DNA from: CAZGHF01 sp043797305
GTDB lineage: Bacteria > Patescibacteriota > Minisyncoccia > UBA6257 > GWB1-50-10
Reading direction: 5' to 3'
Length of the DNA: 56,418 nucleotides
Assembly: GCA_043797305.1 (NCBI GenBank)
Contig: JAZDPW010000012.1
Location: forward strand, 1 to 56,418
Shown: one piece after another, positions 6,966-13,770 of the stretch
How the letters are laid out: each line of letters starts with the position of its first letter
Position numbering within the stretch: position 1 is the stretch's first letter
Program-made: the position numbers and the translations under genes
Notes under the pieces: generated by a model
The model's database searches: none
What the model was told of the DNA's origin: nothing
Seen by the model: the letters and a program-made list of their open reading frames with translations, nothing else

Positions 6966-8308
6966 CGCTTACTTTTTACGGCGGCGTCAAAGAAGTGACC
7001 GGCGCCAACTATTTGTTGGAATCGGCCGGGGTGAAGATCCTCGTTGACTGCGGGATGATTCAGGGCGGGAATTACGCCGAGCGGCAGAACTTCGAGCCGT
7101 TTCCCTACGACCCCAAGGGCATAAAAGCGGTTCTCGTAACCCACGCTCACATTGACCATACCGGCCGCCTGCCGAAACTCGTCAAAGACGGGTTTCGCGG
7201 AGAGGTGCTTTCCACTTCGCCGACCCGGGAGTTCGCGAAGCACTTACTCGAAGATTCGGTTGATATTCTCTCCCGGGAAGCGAAAAAACACGGTCGGGAA
7301 CCGTTCTGTGAACCGGAGACGCTCGGGATTCTCGCGAATTTGTGGCAGGGAGTAGGGTACGGCGAAGAAACCGCTATCGGGCCTTTCAGAATTATTTTCC
7401 GCAATGCCGGCCATATTTTGGGTTCGGCCTTCATTGAAATGGAAGCGGAAGGCAAAAAAATAATTTTCTCGGGCGATTTGGGCAACTCCCCGGCGCCGCT
7501 TATCAAACCCCTTGAGTACGCAAGCGGAGCCGATTATTGCCTAATAGAGTCCACTTACGGCGGCCGCGCTCACGAAGGGGTGGATAAAATGAGGGACGAT
7601 TTGGAGGATGTGGTTGAAGATACGGTGCGGGCCGGCGGAGTGCTCCTTATCCCGGCTTTTGCTATGGAGCGGACTCAGTCGCTTCTCCACCACTTGGACG
7701 GCCTGATGGGGGAAGGGCGCATCCCTGAGGTGCCGGTATTTCTCGATAGCCCCCTTGCTATTCGTCTTACCACCGTCTATCAGAGCTTCGGCGAGTACTT
7801 AAGTGAAGAGACGCGGGAATTTTTAAAAAAAGACAAAACCCTTTTCGATTTTCCTTATCTTAAGAAAACCTCCAAGACAGAAGAATCGAAAGCGATTTCC
7901 CGGGTGCTGCCGCCTAAAATCATAATTGCCGGTTCGGGGATGTCTCAGGGCGGTCGGATTCTTTATCACGAAAGGGATTATCTCTCCGACCCGAAAAGCA
8001 CGATTTTGTTCGTCGGTTACCAGGTAAAAGGTTCGCTGGGCCGCCGCATTTTGGACGGCGAAAAACAAGTCAGAATCTTAGGCGAGGAAGTGCCGGTGCG
8101 GGCGAAGGTGGTTGTTATCCACGGCTATTCGGCTCACGCCGACCAGGGACAGCTTCTGGAGTGGCTCTCGCCGATGCGGCAAGGCCTGAAAAAAGTTTTC
8201 GTGGTTCAGGGCGAAGAGGAACAGTCAACTTTGCTTGCCCAAAAAATCGAGGATGAGCTTGCTGTTTCCGCCCATCTTCCTTCTTCGGGCGAGCGCCTGA
8301 TGTTATAA
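6962..8308 (+). CDS. Metallo-beta-lactamase / beta-CASP RNA nuclease
   Basis: Predicted zinc-dependent RNA-processing nuclease of the CPSF73/YSH1-like beta-CASP group, 448 aa. It has the HAHIDHTGR metal motif (His61-His66), a SGDLG motif for the bridging Asp, the beta-CASP segment with IAGSGMSQGGRI, and a C-terminal IHGYSAHADQ containing the last His ligands. The start at 6962 (MTLTFYGG) overlaps the AbrB-like stop as ATGA; an in-frame upstream start at 6893 adds 23 residues that only read through the regulator gene. Being coupled to a regulator with an operator suggests a controlled RNase. It is separate from the RNase J gene at 31850. Confidence 0.88.
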   Translation: MTLTFYGGVKEVTGANYLLESAGVKILVDCGMIQGGNYAERQNFEPFPYDPKGIKAVLVTHAHIDHTGRLPKLVKDGFRGEVLSTSPTREFAKHLLEDSVDILSREAKKHGREPFCEPETLGILANLWQGVGYGEETAIGPFRIIFRNAGHILGSAFIEMEAEGKKIIFSGDLGNSPAPLIKPLEYASGADYCLIESTYGGRAHEGVDKMRDDLEDVVEDTVRAGGVLLIPAFAMERTQSLLHHLDGLMGEGRIPEVPVFLDSPLAIRLTTVYQSFGEYLSEETREFLKKDKTLFDFPYLKKTSKTEESKAISRVLPPKIIIAGSGMSQGGRILYHERDYLSDPKSTILFVGYQVKGSLGRRILDGEKQVRILGEEVPVRAKVVVIHGYSAHADQGQLLEWLSPMRQGLKKVFVVQGEEEQSTLLAQKIEDELAVSAHLPSSGERLML

Positions 8309-8380
8309 TTACTAGCGAGGAGAAAAATGTAAAAGAGAGGTTTGCATTTTTTCCGAGCGACGTAATTATGAGCGAAGCGA

Positions 8381-8386
8381 TATAAT
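8381..8386 (+). promoter_or_regulatory. -10 box of the LOG-like gene
   Basis: Perfect TATAAT with 8 nt before the ATG at 8395, predicting a transcript starting within 1-2 nt of the start codon. Confidence 0.6.
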
Positions 8387-8394
8387 AAAAACGC

Positions 8395-9018
8395 ATGAAG
8401 AAAAAAGAACAGATTCTTGTTAACCCGAACCACAATCGCAATTACAAATTGAAGTATAAAATCTGCGTTTCCGGCGCGGCTGAGACCGGGCACTGCGGTC
8501 CCGACGCGCTCGAGCAGGCGGAAACGATCGGCCGGGAAATCGCCCGCCACGGCCTTGTTCTCGTGACCGGCGCGACGACCGGTATTCCGTATTGGGCGGC
8601 CAAGGGCGCGAAAGCCGAAGGCGGCATCGTTATCGGTCTTTCGCCGGCCGTTTCCAAAGCCGCTCACATAAAAACCTATCGTCTTCCGACTGACTACCAC
8701 GACTTGATAATTTATACCGGCTTCGAGTATTCGGGCCGGAACCTGCTTCTTACTCGCGCATCGGACGCCGTAATCGTCCTTTGCGGCCGGGTTGGGACCT
8801 TGAACGAATTTACGATTGCTTTCGAAGACGAAAAACCGATAGGCGTTCTCGAGGGGCCTTGGTCCACCGACGATATCGTTCATGACATCATTAATAAAGG
8901 CCATCGCGGCCAGGGGAAAGTCATATTTTCGAAAAAACCGGCGGAACTTGTCGATAAACTGGTAAACTTAATAGAGAGCGAAGAGGCGAAAAATGGCATT
9001 AAAGGTCGGGTACTTTAA
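8395..9018 (+). CDS. LOG/TIGR00725-like nucleotide-binding protein
   Basis: 207 aa Rossmann-like protein of the LOG/SLOG superfamily. It has KICVSGAAETGHCG at the first strand, VTGATTGIPYWAAKGA as the glycine-rich loop, and a VLCGRVGTLNEF motif that corresponds to the PGGxGTxxE signature of the family. The first two Gly/Pro of that signature are altered here (CGRVGTLNE), so phosphoribohydrolase activity is uncertain. The family includes cytokinin-activating enzymes and nucleotide sensors; the cellular role here is unknown. It overlaps or abuts the next gene. Confidence 0.75.
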   Translation: MKKKEQILVNPNHNRNYKLKYKICVSGAAETGHCGPDALEQAETIGREIARHGLVLVTGATTGIPYWAAKGAKAEGGIVIGLSPAVSKAAHIKTYRLPTDYHDLIIYTGFEYSGRNLLLTRASDAVIVLCGRVGTLNEFTIAFEDEKPIGVLEGPWSTDDIVHDIINKGHRGQGKVIFSKKPAELVDKLVNLIESEEAKNGIKGRVL

Positions 9019-9025
9019 TTGGAAA

Positions 9026-9301
9026 ATGGGATTTTTTTTCAAAAGTAAAAAAGACGAACTCAAGCCCATCGGTCAGGTTACCCATTACTACGGCGGTATT
9101 GGCGTTGCCATCGTTAAGTTCAAAAAAGGAGTGAAAGTCGGCGATCGGGTGCGTTTCAAGGGTGCTACCAGCGATTTTGAAGAGACGATAAAGTCAATGC
9201 AGTACAACCACGAAGATGTTAAGGAAGCGAAGAAGAACCAGGACATCGGTATCAAAGTGGGTGACAAGGTAAGAGAAGGGGACGAGGTTTTCGAAGTTTA
9301 A
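9026..9301 (+). CDS. EF-Tu domain-2-like stand-alone beta-barrel protein
   Basis: About 91 aa resembling the second (beta-barrel) domain of translational GTPases: IGQVTHYYGGIGVAIVKFKK, VKVGDRVRFKG, then a turn and GIKVGDKVREGDEVFEV, the classic strand pattern. No G domain is present. The function is unknown; it could bind RNA or act near translation. Start is ambiguous: ATG 8993 would overlap the LOG-like gene by 26 nt, while ATG 9026 (MGFFFKS) lies 7 nt after its stop. I prefer 9026. Confidence 0.65.
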   Translation: MGFFFKSKKDELKPIGQVTHYYGGIGVAIVKFKKGVKVGDRVRFKGATSDFEETIKSMQYNHEDVKEAKKNQDIGIKVGDKVREGDEVFEV

Positions 9302-9309
9302 GGATTTTC

Positions 9310-10413
9310 ATGAAGGGTTTTACTCTTTCGGTCGGGCTTCTTGCCGGGACGATTATTGGCGCAGGAATTTTTTCTCTGCCTTACGTTATAAACCAAATAG
9401 GCCTTATCACAGGCGTTTTTTATTTGGGTTTTTTTGCCCTCGTTTATTTTTTGATTTTCATAATGTACGCCACCCTCCTTGAAAGTTCCGAAGGAGAGCA
9501 CCGCTTTATTTTTTTGGCCCGGAAGTTCCTGCCCCGGCCCATCGCCGGTCTCGCTTCTTTTACGGCCATTACCGACCTTATCTTTACCCTTACCATTTAT
9601 CTTATTCTCGGCGTTTCTTTCCTGGGGTTGATTGCCGACATGTCGGTTCTTACCGCTCTCTTCGCTTTTTGGTTTTTCAGTTCGATTTTTATTTTCGCGA
9701 AACTTTCGTTTCAAGGCGTGGCGGAGGTTTTAGGGACGCTCGCAATTGTTGCGGTCGTAGTTCTTGTTTTCTTCTCGGGTAGCGGCGTGCCGGATGTGCC
9801 GCTTTTCAAGGAACTGGACCTCAATAAGCTTCTTCTTCCTTTCGGGCCGCTTCTCTTCGCCTACGCGGCGAGAGTCGCCATTCCCAAAATTATCGGCGAA
9901 TACAGGCGGGGAAAATCGGCCGGCCGCCCCTTTTCTTTCAAAAAGGCGATATTTTTCGGTACTTTCCTGCCGGCCGTCGTTTATCTGGTATTCGTTTTCG
10001 GAGTTTTGCGGCTCGCCCCCGACGTTTCACCGGAGACGCTCGGTAGTTTAACTTTTCTTTCTCCCATCGTTCTTCTTCTCCTCGGTATTTTAGGAATCCT
10101 CGCCTTATGGACTTCGTATTTTATGATTGGAGCGGACGTGCGGGAAACGTTGAAATACGATCTTAAGATTCCCGGTTGGGCGAGTTCTCTTTTCGTTCTG
10201 GCTCTACCCCTCGGTCTTTATTTTGCCGGTTTTCAGGAGTTTTTGACCGTTTTGAGTTTTACGGGCGGCGTTTTCCTGGGGCTTGAGGGAATCTTCATAA
10301 TCGCCATGTGGTGGCGGGCGTTTCCTTCGCACCGCCTGCGGTATTTCACTCTTCCACTTTCCGCCGTTTTCGTCCTCGCTCTTATTTACTCCTTAGTCGA
10401 TTTCGTTCTATAG
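9310..10413 (+). CDS. Amino acid permease-like membrane protein
   Basis: 367 aa with about eleven transmembrane helices. The start GFTLSVGLLAGTIIGAGIF is the helix-1 GxxxGxGI motif of the aromatic/branched amino acid permease (HAAAP/AAAP, APC fold) superfamily. It likely imports an amino acid, which fits a host-dependent lifestyle. The substrate cannot be told from sequence. It starts 8 nt after the EF-Tu-like gene and may be cotranscribed with it. No SD is visible. Confidence 0.75.
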   Translation: MKGFTLSVGLLAGTIIGAGIFSLPYVINQIGLITGVFYLGFFALVYFLIFIMYATLLESSEGEHRFIFLARKFLPRPIAGLASFTAITDLIFTLTIYLILGVSFLGLIADMSVLTALFAFWFFSSIFIFAKLSFQGVAEVLGTLAIVAVVVLVFFSGSGVPDVPLFKELDLNKLLLPFGPLLFAYAARVAIPKIIGEYRRGKSAGRPFSFKKAIFFGTFLPAVVYLVFVFGVLRLAPDVSPETLGSLTFLSPIVLLLLGILGILALWTSYFMIGADVRETLKYDLKIPGWASSLFVLALPLGLYFAGFQEFLTVLSFTGGVFLGLEGIFIIAMWWRAFPSHRLRYFTLPLSAVFVLALIYSLVDFVL

Positions 10414-10425
10414 TAGATGGATAAT

Positions 10426-10502
10426 GCCCTCGTCGTTTAACTCCGACGCTCGCAAAGCGAGGTCGGAGCTCCGACCCCAGAGGGGCGTCGGAGCGGATAG
10501 GA
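10426..10502 (+). pseudogene. tRNA-Arg 5' fragment split by a hairpin element
   Basis: GCCCTCGTCGTTTAA (10426-10440) and CGGATAGGA (10494-10502) together equal the first 24 nt of the intact tRNA-Arg at 10777 with one mismatch. They are separated by the 53-bp GTCGGAG element. The rest of this tRNA copy is missing; the GIY-YIG gene starts 8 nt later. Confidence 0.7.
10441..10493 (+). repeat. GTCGGAG double-hairpin element, copy 1
   Basis: Two hairpins in tandem, each bounded by CTCCGAC and GTCGGAG, with the outer ends CTCCGACGC and GCGTCGGAG forming a perfect 9-bp terminal inverted repeat. It interrupts a tRNA-Arg fragment without target duplication. Copies 2 and 3 are at 21239 and 26469. Confidence 0.75.
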
Positions 10503-10510
10503 TAACATTT

Positions 10511-10771
10511 ATGAAAGGGTATGTTTATGTTTTAAAGGACAGTCTTGGTAGGTTCTATGTTGGAAGCACTGATAGGCCAGAGAGAAGAATGCGGCAACAC
10601 CAAGGAGGACATACACAGACCACACGTAATATGAAATCATGGGGTTTGGTGCTTCTCCAAGAATATGAATCGCTTCCAGAAGCCAGACGAATTGAAAGAA
10701 AAATTAAGCGAATGAAAAGGAAAGATTACATTGAGAAAATGATTCGTGAAAAATGTATTAGAATAAAGTAA
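10511..10771 (+). CDS. GIY-YIG nuclease superfamily protein
   Basis: 86-aa single-domain GIY-YIG protein: GYVYVLKDSLGRFYVGSTD contains the Y-V-Y ... Y-V-G core, the catalytic Arg follows in RPERRMRQHQGG, and the YESLPEARRIERKIK segment carries the Glu. It is of the UPF0213/YhbQ size and may cleave branched or nicked DNA. The start at 10511 is chosen since the upstream ORF part reads through the repeat; a TAGGAT box lies 7 nt before it. It sits between a truncated and an intact tRNA-Arg copy, and its AT-rich codon use differs from its neighbours, so it may have been acquired with the tRNA duplication. Confidence 0.85.
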   Translation: MKGYVYVLKDSLGRFYVGSTDRPERRMRQHQGGHTQTTRNMKSWGLVLLQEYESLPEARRIERKIKRMKRKDYIEKMIREKCIRIK

Positions 10772-10776
10772 CCCTT

Positions 10777-10848
10777 GCCCTCGTCGTTCAACGGATAGGA
10801 CGTGAGCTTCCGGAGCTTAAGATAGGGGTTCGATTCCTCTCGAGGGCG
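10777..10848 (+). tRNA. tRNA-Arg (CCG)
   Basis: Acceptor GCCCTCG pairs with CGAGGGC. The anticodon stem TGAGC/GCTTA encloses TTCCGGA, giving anticodon CCG. The T arm has GGTTCGATTCC. CCA is not encoded. Confidence 0.92.
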
Positions 10849-11041
10849 CAAAAACAAAAAGCCGGGCTTTATATCCGGCATTTTATTTTCTCGTGAGGAA
10901 TCGAACACGAGAGGGGGTCGGGGAGAAGTTCAAGGTCTCCCCGTGTCGGATTGAGGTCGCCTGAGGCGACCGGACACAAAACCGAGGGTTTTGTGGGAGC
11001 AAATGAAGATGAGCGACGTTCGCTTCCTTCGAGGGCGCAAA
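10840..11041 (+). repeat. tRNA-Arg 3'-end direct repeat flanking a 176-bp remnant
   Basis: TCGAGGGCGCAAA occurs at the tRNA 3' end (10840-10852) and again at 11029-11041. Between them lies a short non-coding segment that also holds an inverted copy of the T-arm core, GAGGAATCGAAC (about 10897-10908). This looks like att-type scarring from an integration event. No ORF of note inside. Confidence 0.5.
10861..10885 (+). terminator. Terminator after tRNA-Arg
   Basis: Stem GCCGG/CCGGC with a 9-nt loop, followed by an ATTTTATTTT tract. Confidence 0.6.
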
Positions 11042-11045
11042 CTTC

Positions 11046-11076
11046 AAAAACGGCTCAACCTGGTTGAGCCGTTTTT
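11046..11076. terminator. Strong bidirectional terminator
   Basis: AAAAACGGCTCAACC faces GGTTGAGCCGTTTTT with almost no loop, giving A- and T-runs at both edges. It insulates the downstream SD-led gene. Confidence 0.8.
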
Positions 11077-11133
11077 GCTTTCCTGTAAATAATTTTGTAA
11101 AATCCTCACAGAACCCTTACAGGAGGAAGGCCC

Positions 11134-11469
11134 ATGTCTGATAACTCTAAGGAATTCCCGTCGGTTGAGAACTTGGAGGCGGTCGCTTGGCTCTGCTTGG
11201 AAGGAGCGGCTATGACCGATCTCGATCAGTTCCCGCCCGGCTCCGGGATGAGCAGTGCCCGCAGGCTTCACGCGCGCAAGAGGCAATTCGAGGAAGCCGC
11301 GGTCAGGCTGAAGGCCGGAACCGGCATCCGGGAACTCGGTCTCTCTTTCACGGACTTCGCCTGGGCCGCTTCCATGGCGTACAGAGCAATCGATAAGGAG
11401 GGATGGCGGCGCCGTTTCGAGGCGGCGGCCGACGAGATGAAGGAACCGGAGTCGGTGGAAGGAGGATAG
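11134..11469 (+). CDS. Hypothetical protein, SD-led GC-rich gene
   Basis: 111 aa, predicted mostly helical, acidic at the C-terminus (MKEPESVEGG). A segment RQFEEAAVRLKAGTGIREL followed by LSFTDFAWAASMAYRAI could be a degenerate HTH, but I do not recognise the family. A strong SD (ACAGGAGGA) 8 nt before the ATG fixes the start. Lys is always AAG and third positions are mostly G/C, unlike neighbouring genes. It is 4 nt upstream of the HTH gene and forms a two-gene unit bracketed by terminators at 11046 and 11784. Confidence 0.7.
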   Translation: MSDNSKEFPSVENLEAVAWLCLEGAAMTDLDQFPPGSGMSSARRLHARKRQFEEAAVRLKAGTGIRELGLSFTDFAWAASMAYRAIDKEGWRRRFEAAADEMKEPESVEGG

Positions 11470-11473
11470 GGTC

Positions 11474-11743
11474 ATGCCCAAAGGAACCGTCGTTTACCGC
11501 GCCGAGAACTATATCCTCGTCAGTCTGGCAGCCAGGCGGGTCAGGGTTGGTGCCAGGCAGAGCGTACACCCACAGACGCTTCTTCGTTGGGTTAAGACTC
11601 GGAAGGAAGTGAACGGACAGCCGATCCGAGCGATTCAGGACCCGATGAGTCGCCGCTACTACGTCCTCGAGAAGGACGTTGAGCGGATGTCCGATCCGGA
11701 CAGGTTCTTCGAAGTGGTGGTGCCGAAGCCGAATGGAGGCTAG
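11474..11743 (+). CDS. Excisionase/MerR-like helix-turn-helix protein
   Basis: 89 aa. The segment VHPQTLLRWVKTRKEVNG, followed by IRAIQDPMSRRYYVLEKDVERM, has the layout of HTH_17/excisionase DNA-binding domains: a helix-turn-helix, a wing with substrate residues, and a final helix after an R-x-Y-x-V strand. It may bind the nearby repeats or tRNA-linked sites, but that is only inferred from position. An SD (GGAAGGAGG) precedes the ATG. It is cotranscribed with the 11134 gene and followed by a strong terminator. Confidence 0.6.
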   Translation: MPKGTVVYRAENYILVSLAARRVRVGARQSVHPQTLLRWVKTRKEVNGQPIRAIQDPMSRRYYVLEKDVERMSDPDRFFEVVVPKPNGG

Positions 11744-11783
11744 GACTTACCACTGCAGTAAGCATTGAGCAGTAGTTTTGCTC

Positions 11784-11807
11784 CCCGCCAACAGCAACGT
11801 TGGCGGG
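11784..11807 (+). terminator. Rho-independent terminator
   Basis: Perfect 9-bp stem CCCGCCAAC/GTTGGCGGG with a 6-nt loop, then TTTGCTTTTG. Confidence 0.75.
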
Positions 11808-11879
11808 TTTGCTTTTGTTGGGGTTCCTAGCTGCTCAACGCGCTCTGCCGTTTTCTGTTATTATGGTGGAAAGAGATTT

Positions 11880-12788
11880 ATGGTTATTAGAAAAAACGTC
11901 CCGCTCGCGCCGCTTAGCACCTTCCGGATAGGAGGACGGGTTGAACGCTTTTGCGAAATCCGCCGTCCGGAAGAATTATCCGAAGCCGTTAGGTTTGCCC
12001 GCACTAAAAAAATTCCCTATCGGATTCTGGGCGGTGGTTCGAACGTCGTTTTTCCGGACGGCAAGCTAAAAGGACTTTTGATAAAAATATCGGTCGGCGG
12101 GATAAAAAGGGGAAAGAACCGAATCACGGCCGGTGCCGCCGTTCCGTTAACCGACGTGATTAAGACGTCAGTCCGAGCTGGCTTAAAAGGACTTGAAACA
12201 TTATCGGGTATTCCCGGCACGGTGGGAGGCGCCGTGGTGGGAAACGCCGGCGCCTACGGCCACTCTATTTCCGAAGTGGTTGATAAAGTCAGGGTTTGGG
12301 ATGGCAGAAAAATAAGGGAATTGAGGAAAAAAGACTGCCGATTTGGTTATCGGGAGAGTGTTTTGAAACACAAACCCTACATTGTCTTGGGGGCAACGCT
12401 GAGATTTAGAAAAGGAGATGCTAAAAAACTCCAAAAAACATCGGGAGAAATCATAAAAACCCGGGAGAGGAAATATAAGCCGGGAATCCGGTGTCCGGGC
12501 AGTTTTTTCAAAAACGTATTGGCAAAGAACGTTTCCAAAAAAGCGCTCTCAAAAATAGATAAATCAAAAATCATTGAAGGGAAAATCCCGGCTGGCTATC
12601 TTTTGGAAGCAGTGGGCGCGAAAGGCATACGGGTCGGCGGGATAAGGATTGCCGACTTTCACGGTAATCTTTTCGTAAACAACGGTAGGGGTAAAGCGAG
12701 AGACGTTAAGAAATTGTCGCGGATCTTGAAAGATCGGGTAAAGCGGAAATTTGGTATTTGCCTTGAGGAGGAAGTGAGGTATTTTTAA
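11880..12788 (+). CDS. murB: UDP-N-acetylenolpyruvoylglucosamine reductase
   Basis: FAD/NADPH enzyme for the second committed step of peptidoglycan precursor synthesis. N-terminal PLAPLSTFRIGGR and the FAD-binding LGGGSNVVF, GIPGTVGGAVVGNAGAYG motifs are clear. The proton-donor Ser is in CPGSFFKN (Ser208), and the C-terminal HGNLFVNNG matches the family. Length 302 aa. The upstream in-frame extension to 11778 reads through the terminator, so ATG 11880 is used; an extended -10 (TGTTATTAT) lies 15 nt upstream. The UDG-like gene starts 4 nt after the stop. Confidence 0.93.
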   Translation: MVIRKNVPLAPLSTFRIGGRVERFCEIRRPEELSEAVRFARTKKIPYRILGGGSNVVFPDGKLKGLLIKISVGGIKRGKNRITAGAAVPLTDVIKTSVRAGLKGLETLSGIPGTVGGAVVGNAGAYGHSISEVVDKVRVWDGRKIRELRKKDCRFGYRESVLKHKPYIVLGATLRFRKGDAKKLQKTSGEIIKTRERKYKPGIRCPGSFFKNVLAKNVSKKALSKIDKSKIIEGKIPAGYLLEAVGAKGIRVGGIRIADFHGNLFVNNGRGKARDVKKLSRILKDRVKRKFGICLEEEVRYF

Positions 12789-12792
12789 ATTT

Positions 12793-13413
12793 ATGGAGAG
12801 CAAGGAGGAAAAGCTCAAAACCCTTGAGGGAGAGATGGAAACCAATACCTCGCTTCCGCTTCGGGAATCGAATTTGGTTTTCGGCGTGGGGAACATCGAT
12901 TCGGAAGTAATGTTTATCGGTGAAGGCCCGGGTTTTTACGAAGACAAAATGAAGCGACCGTTCGTCGGCCGGGCTGGCCAGCTCTTGGACAAACTCATTA
13001 TTGGTATCGGCTGGAAAAGAGAAGATGTTTATATCACGAACATCGTGAAGCGCCGGCCGCCGGGCAACCGCGACCCCCTGCCGGAAGAGATCGAAAGCTA
13101 CAAACCCTACTTGACTTGTCAAATCGAAATCATTAGTCCCAAGATAATCGTGCCGCTCGGCCGTTTCGCGATGAATTACTTTCTGCCGGCGGCAAAAATT
13201 ACCCGCGATAACGGTAAAGTTTTCCGGTCGGGTAAATGCTGTGTTATTCCGCTCTTTCACCCGGCCGCCGCCCTTCGCTCGACGCAGGTTTTAGAAGAAC
13301 TTACGGAAGAGTTTTCCAAACTCCCCCAAAAAATAAAGGAGTGCGAATCCCTGCTTTTACAGCCGGAAGAGCCCCAAAAAGAAAGCCCGGAGAGCCAGAA
13401 AACTTTGTTTTGA
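12793..13413 (+). CDS. Family-4-like uracil-DNA glycosylase without Fe-S cysteines
   Basis: 206 aa. Motif A region MFIGEGPGFYEDKMKRPF, then VGRAGQLLDKLI, NIVKRRPPGNRDPLPEEIE and motif B FHPAAAL place it in UDG family 4. The four Cys that ligate the 4Fe-4S cluster in family-4 enzymes are all absent: the N-terminal CxxC position reads TNTSLP, the VVKCRPP position reads VKRRPP, and the later Cys before PYL is Tyr. It should still excise uracil if the cluster is dispensable, as in other families. It follows murB by 4 nt and is probably cotranscribed. Confidence 0.85.
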   Translation: MESKEEKLKTLEGEMETNTSLPLRESNLVFGVGNIDSEVMFIGEGPGFYEDKMKRPFVGRAGQLLDKLIIGIGWKREDVYITNIVKRRPPGNRDPLPEEIESYKPYLTCQIEIISPKIIVPLGRFAMNYFLPAAKITRDNGKVFRSGKCCVIPLFHPAAALRSTQVLEELTEEFSKLPQKIKECESLLLQPEEPQKESPESQKTLF

Positions 13414-13415
13414 GC

Positions 13416-13421
13416 TATAAT
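13416..13421 (+). promoter_or_regulatory. -10 box of the Clp-like ATPase operon
   Basis: Perfect TATAAT with exactly 6 nt before ATG 13428. Confidence 0.65.
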
Positions 13422-13427
13422 TAAAAA

Positions 13428-13769
13428 ATGGATTCGGCCCCGGTTTATTTAATCGAGAGATTCTTTTATCGGATTCGGACATTTATCGAACATTGGTATG
13501 TCGTGAGTTTCAAAAAGTACTCCGACTTCGTTTTGAACCTCCTTTCCAAAGTGGATTATTACCTTGCTTGGGAAATCACCCTGAAGCACCTTTTTCACCC
13601 GCTCTACAAGGATTACACCTTCATCGGTTATGTTTTGGGTTTTATTTTCCGTTCGGTGCGGCTTCTCGTCGCCGGCGTCATTTACCTCGTTTTGTTCGCC
13701 ATAATCATCGGATTGTATCTTCTCTGGCTTCTTATTCCGCCGGCCATAGTTTACACGATTTTTACCTGA
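13428..13769 (+). CDS. Small membrane protein, partner of the Clp-like ATPase
   Basis: 113 aa. About 60 N-terminal residues rich in aromatic and basic residues are followed by two hydrophobic helices (about 65-85 and 87-110). I do not recognise the family. The gene is the first of an operon: leaderless TATAAT upstream, and the membrane-anchored Clp-like ATPase starts 1 nt after its stop. The tight linkage suggests the two proteins act together at the membrane. Confidence 0.75.
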   Translation: MDSAPVYLIERFFYRIRTFIEHWYVVSFKKYSDFVLNLLSKVDYYLAWEITLKHLFHPLYKDYTFIGYVLGFIFRSVRLLVAGVIYLVLFAIIIGLYLLWLLIPPAIVYTIFT

Positions 13770-13770
13770 A

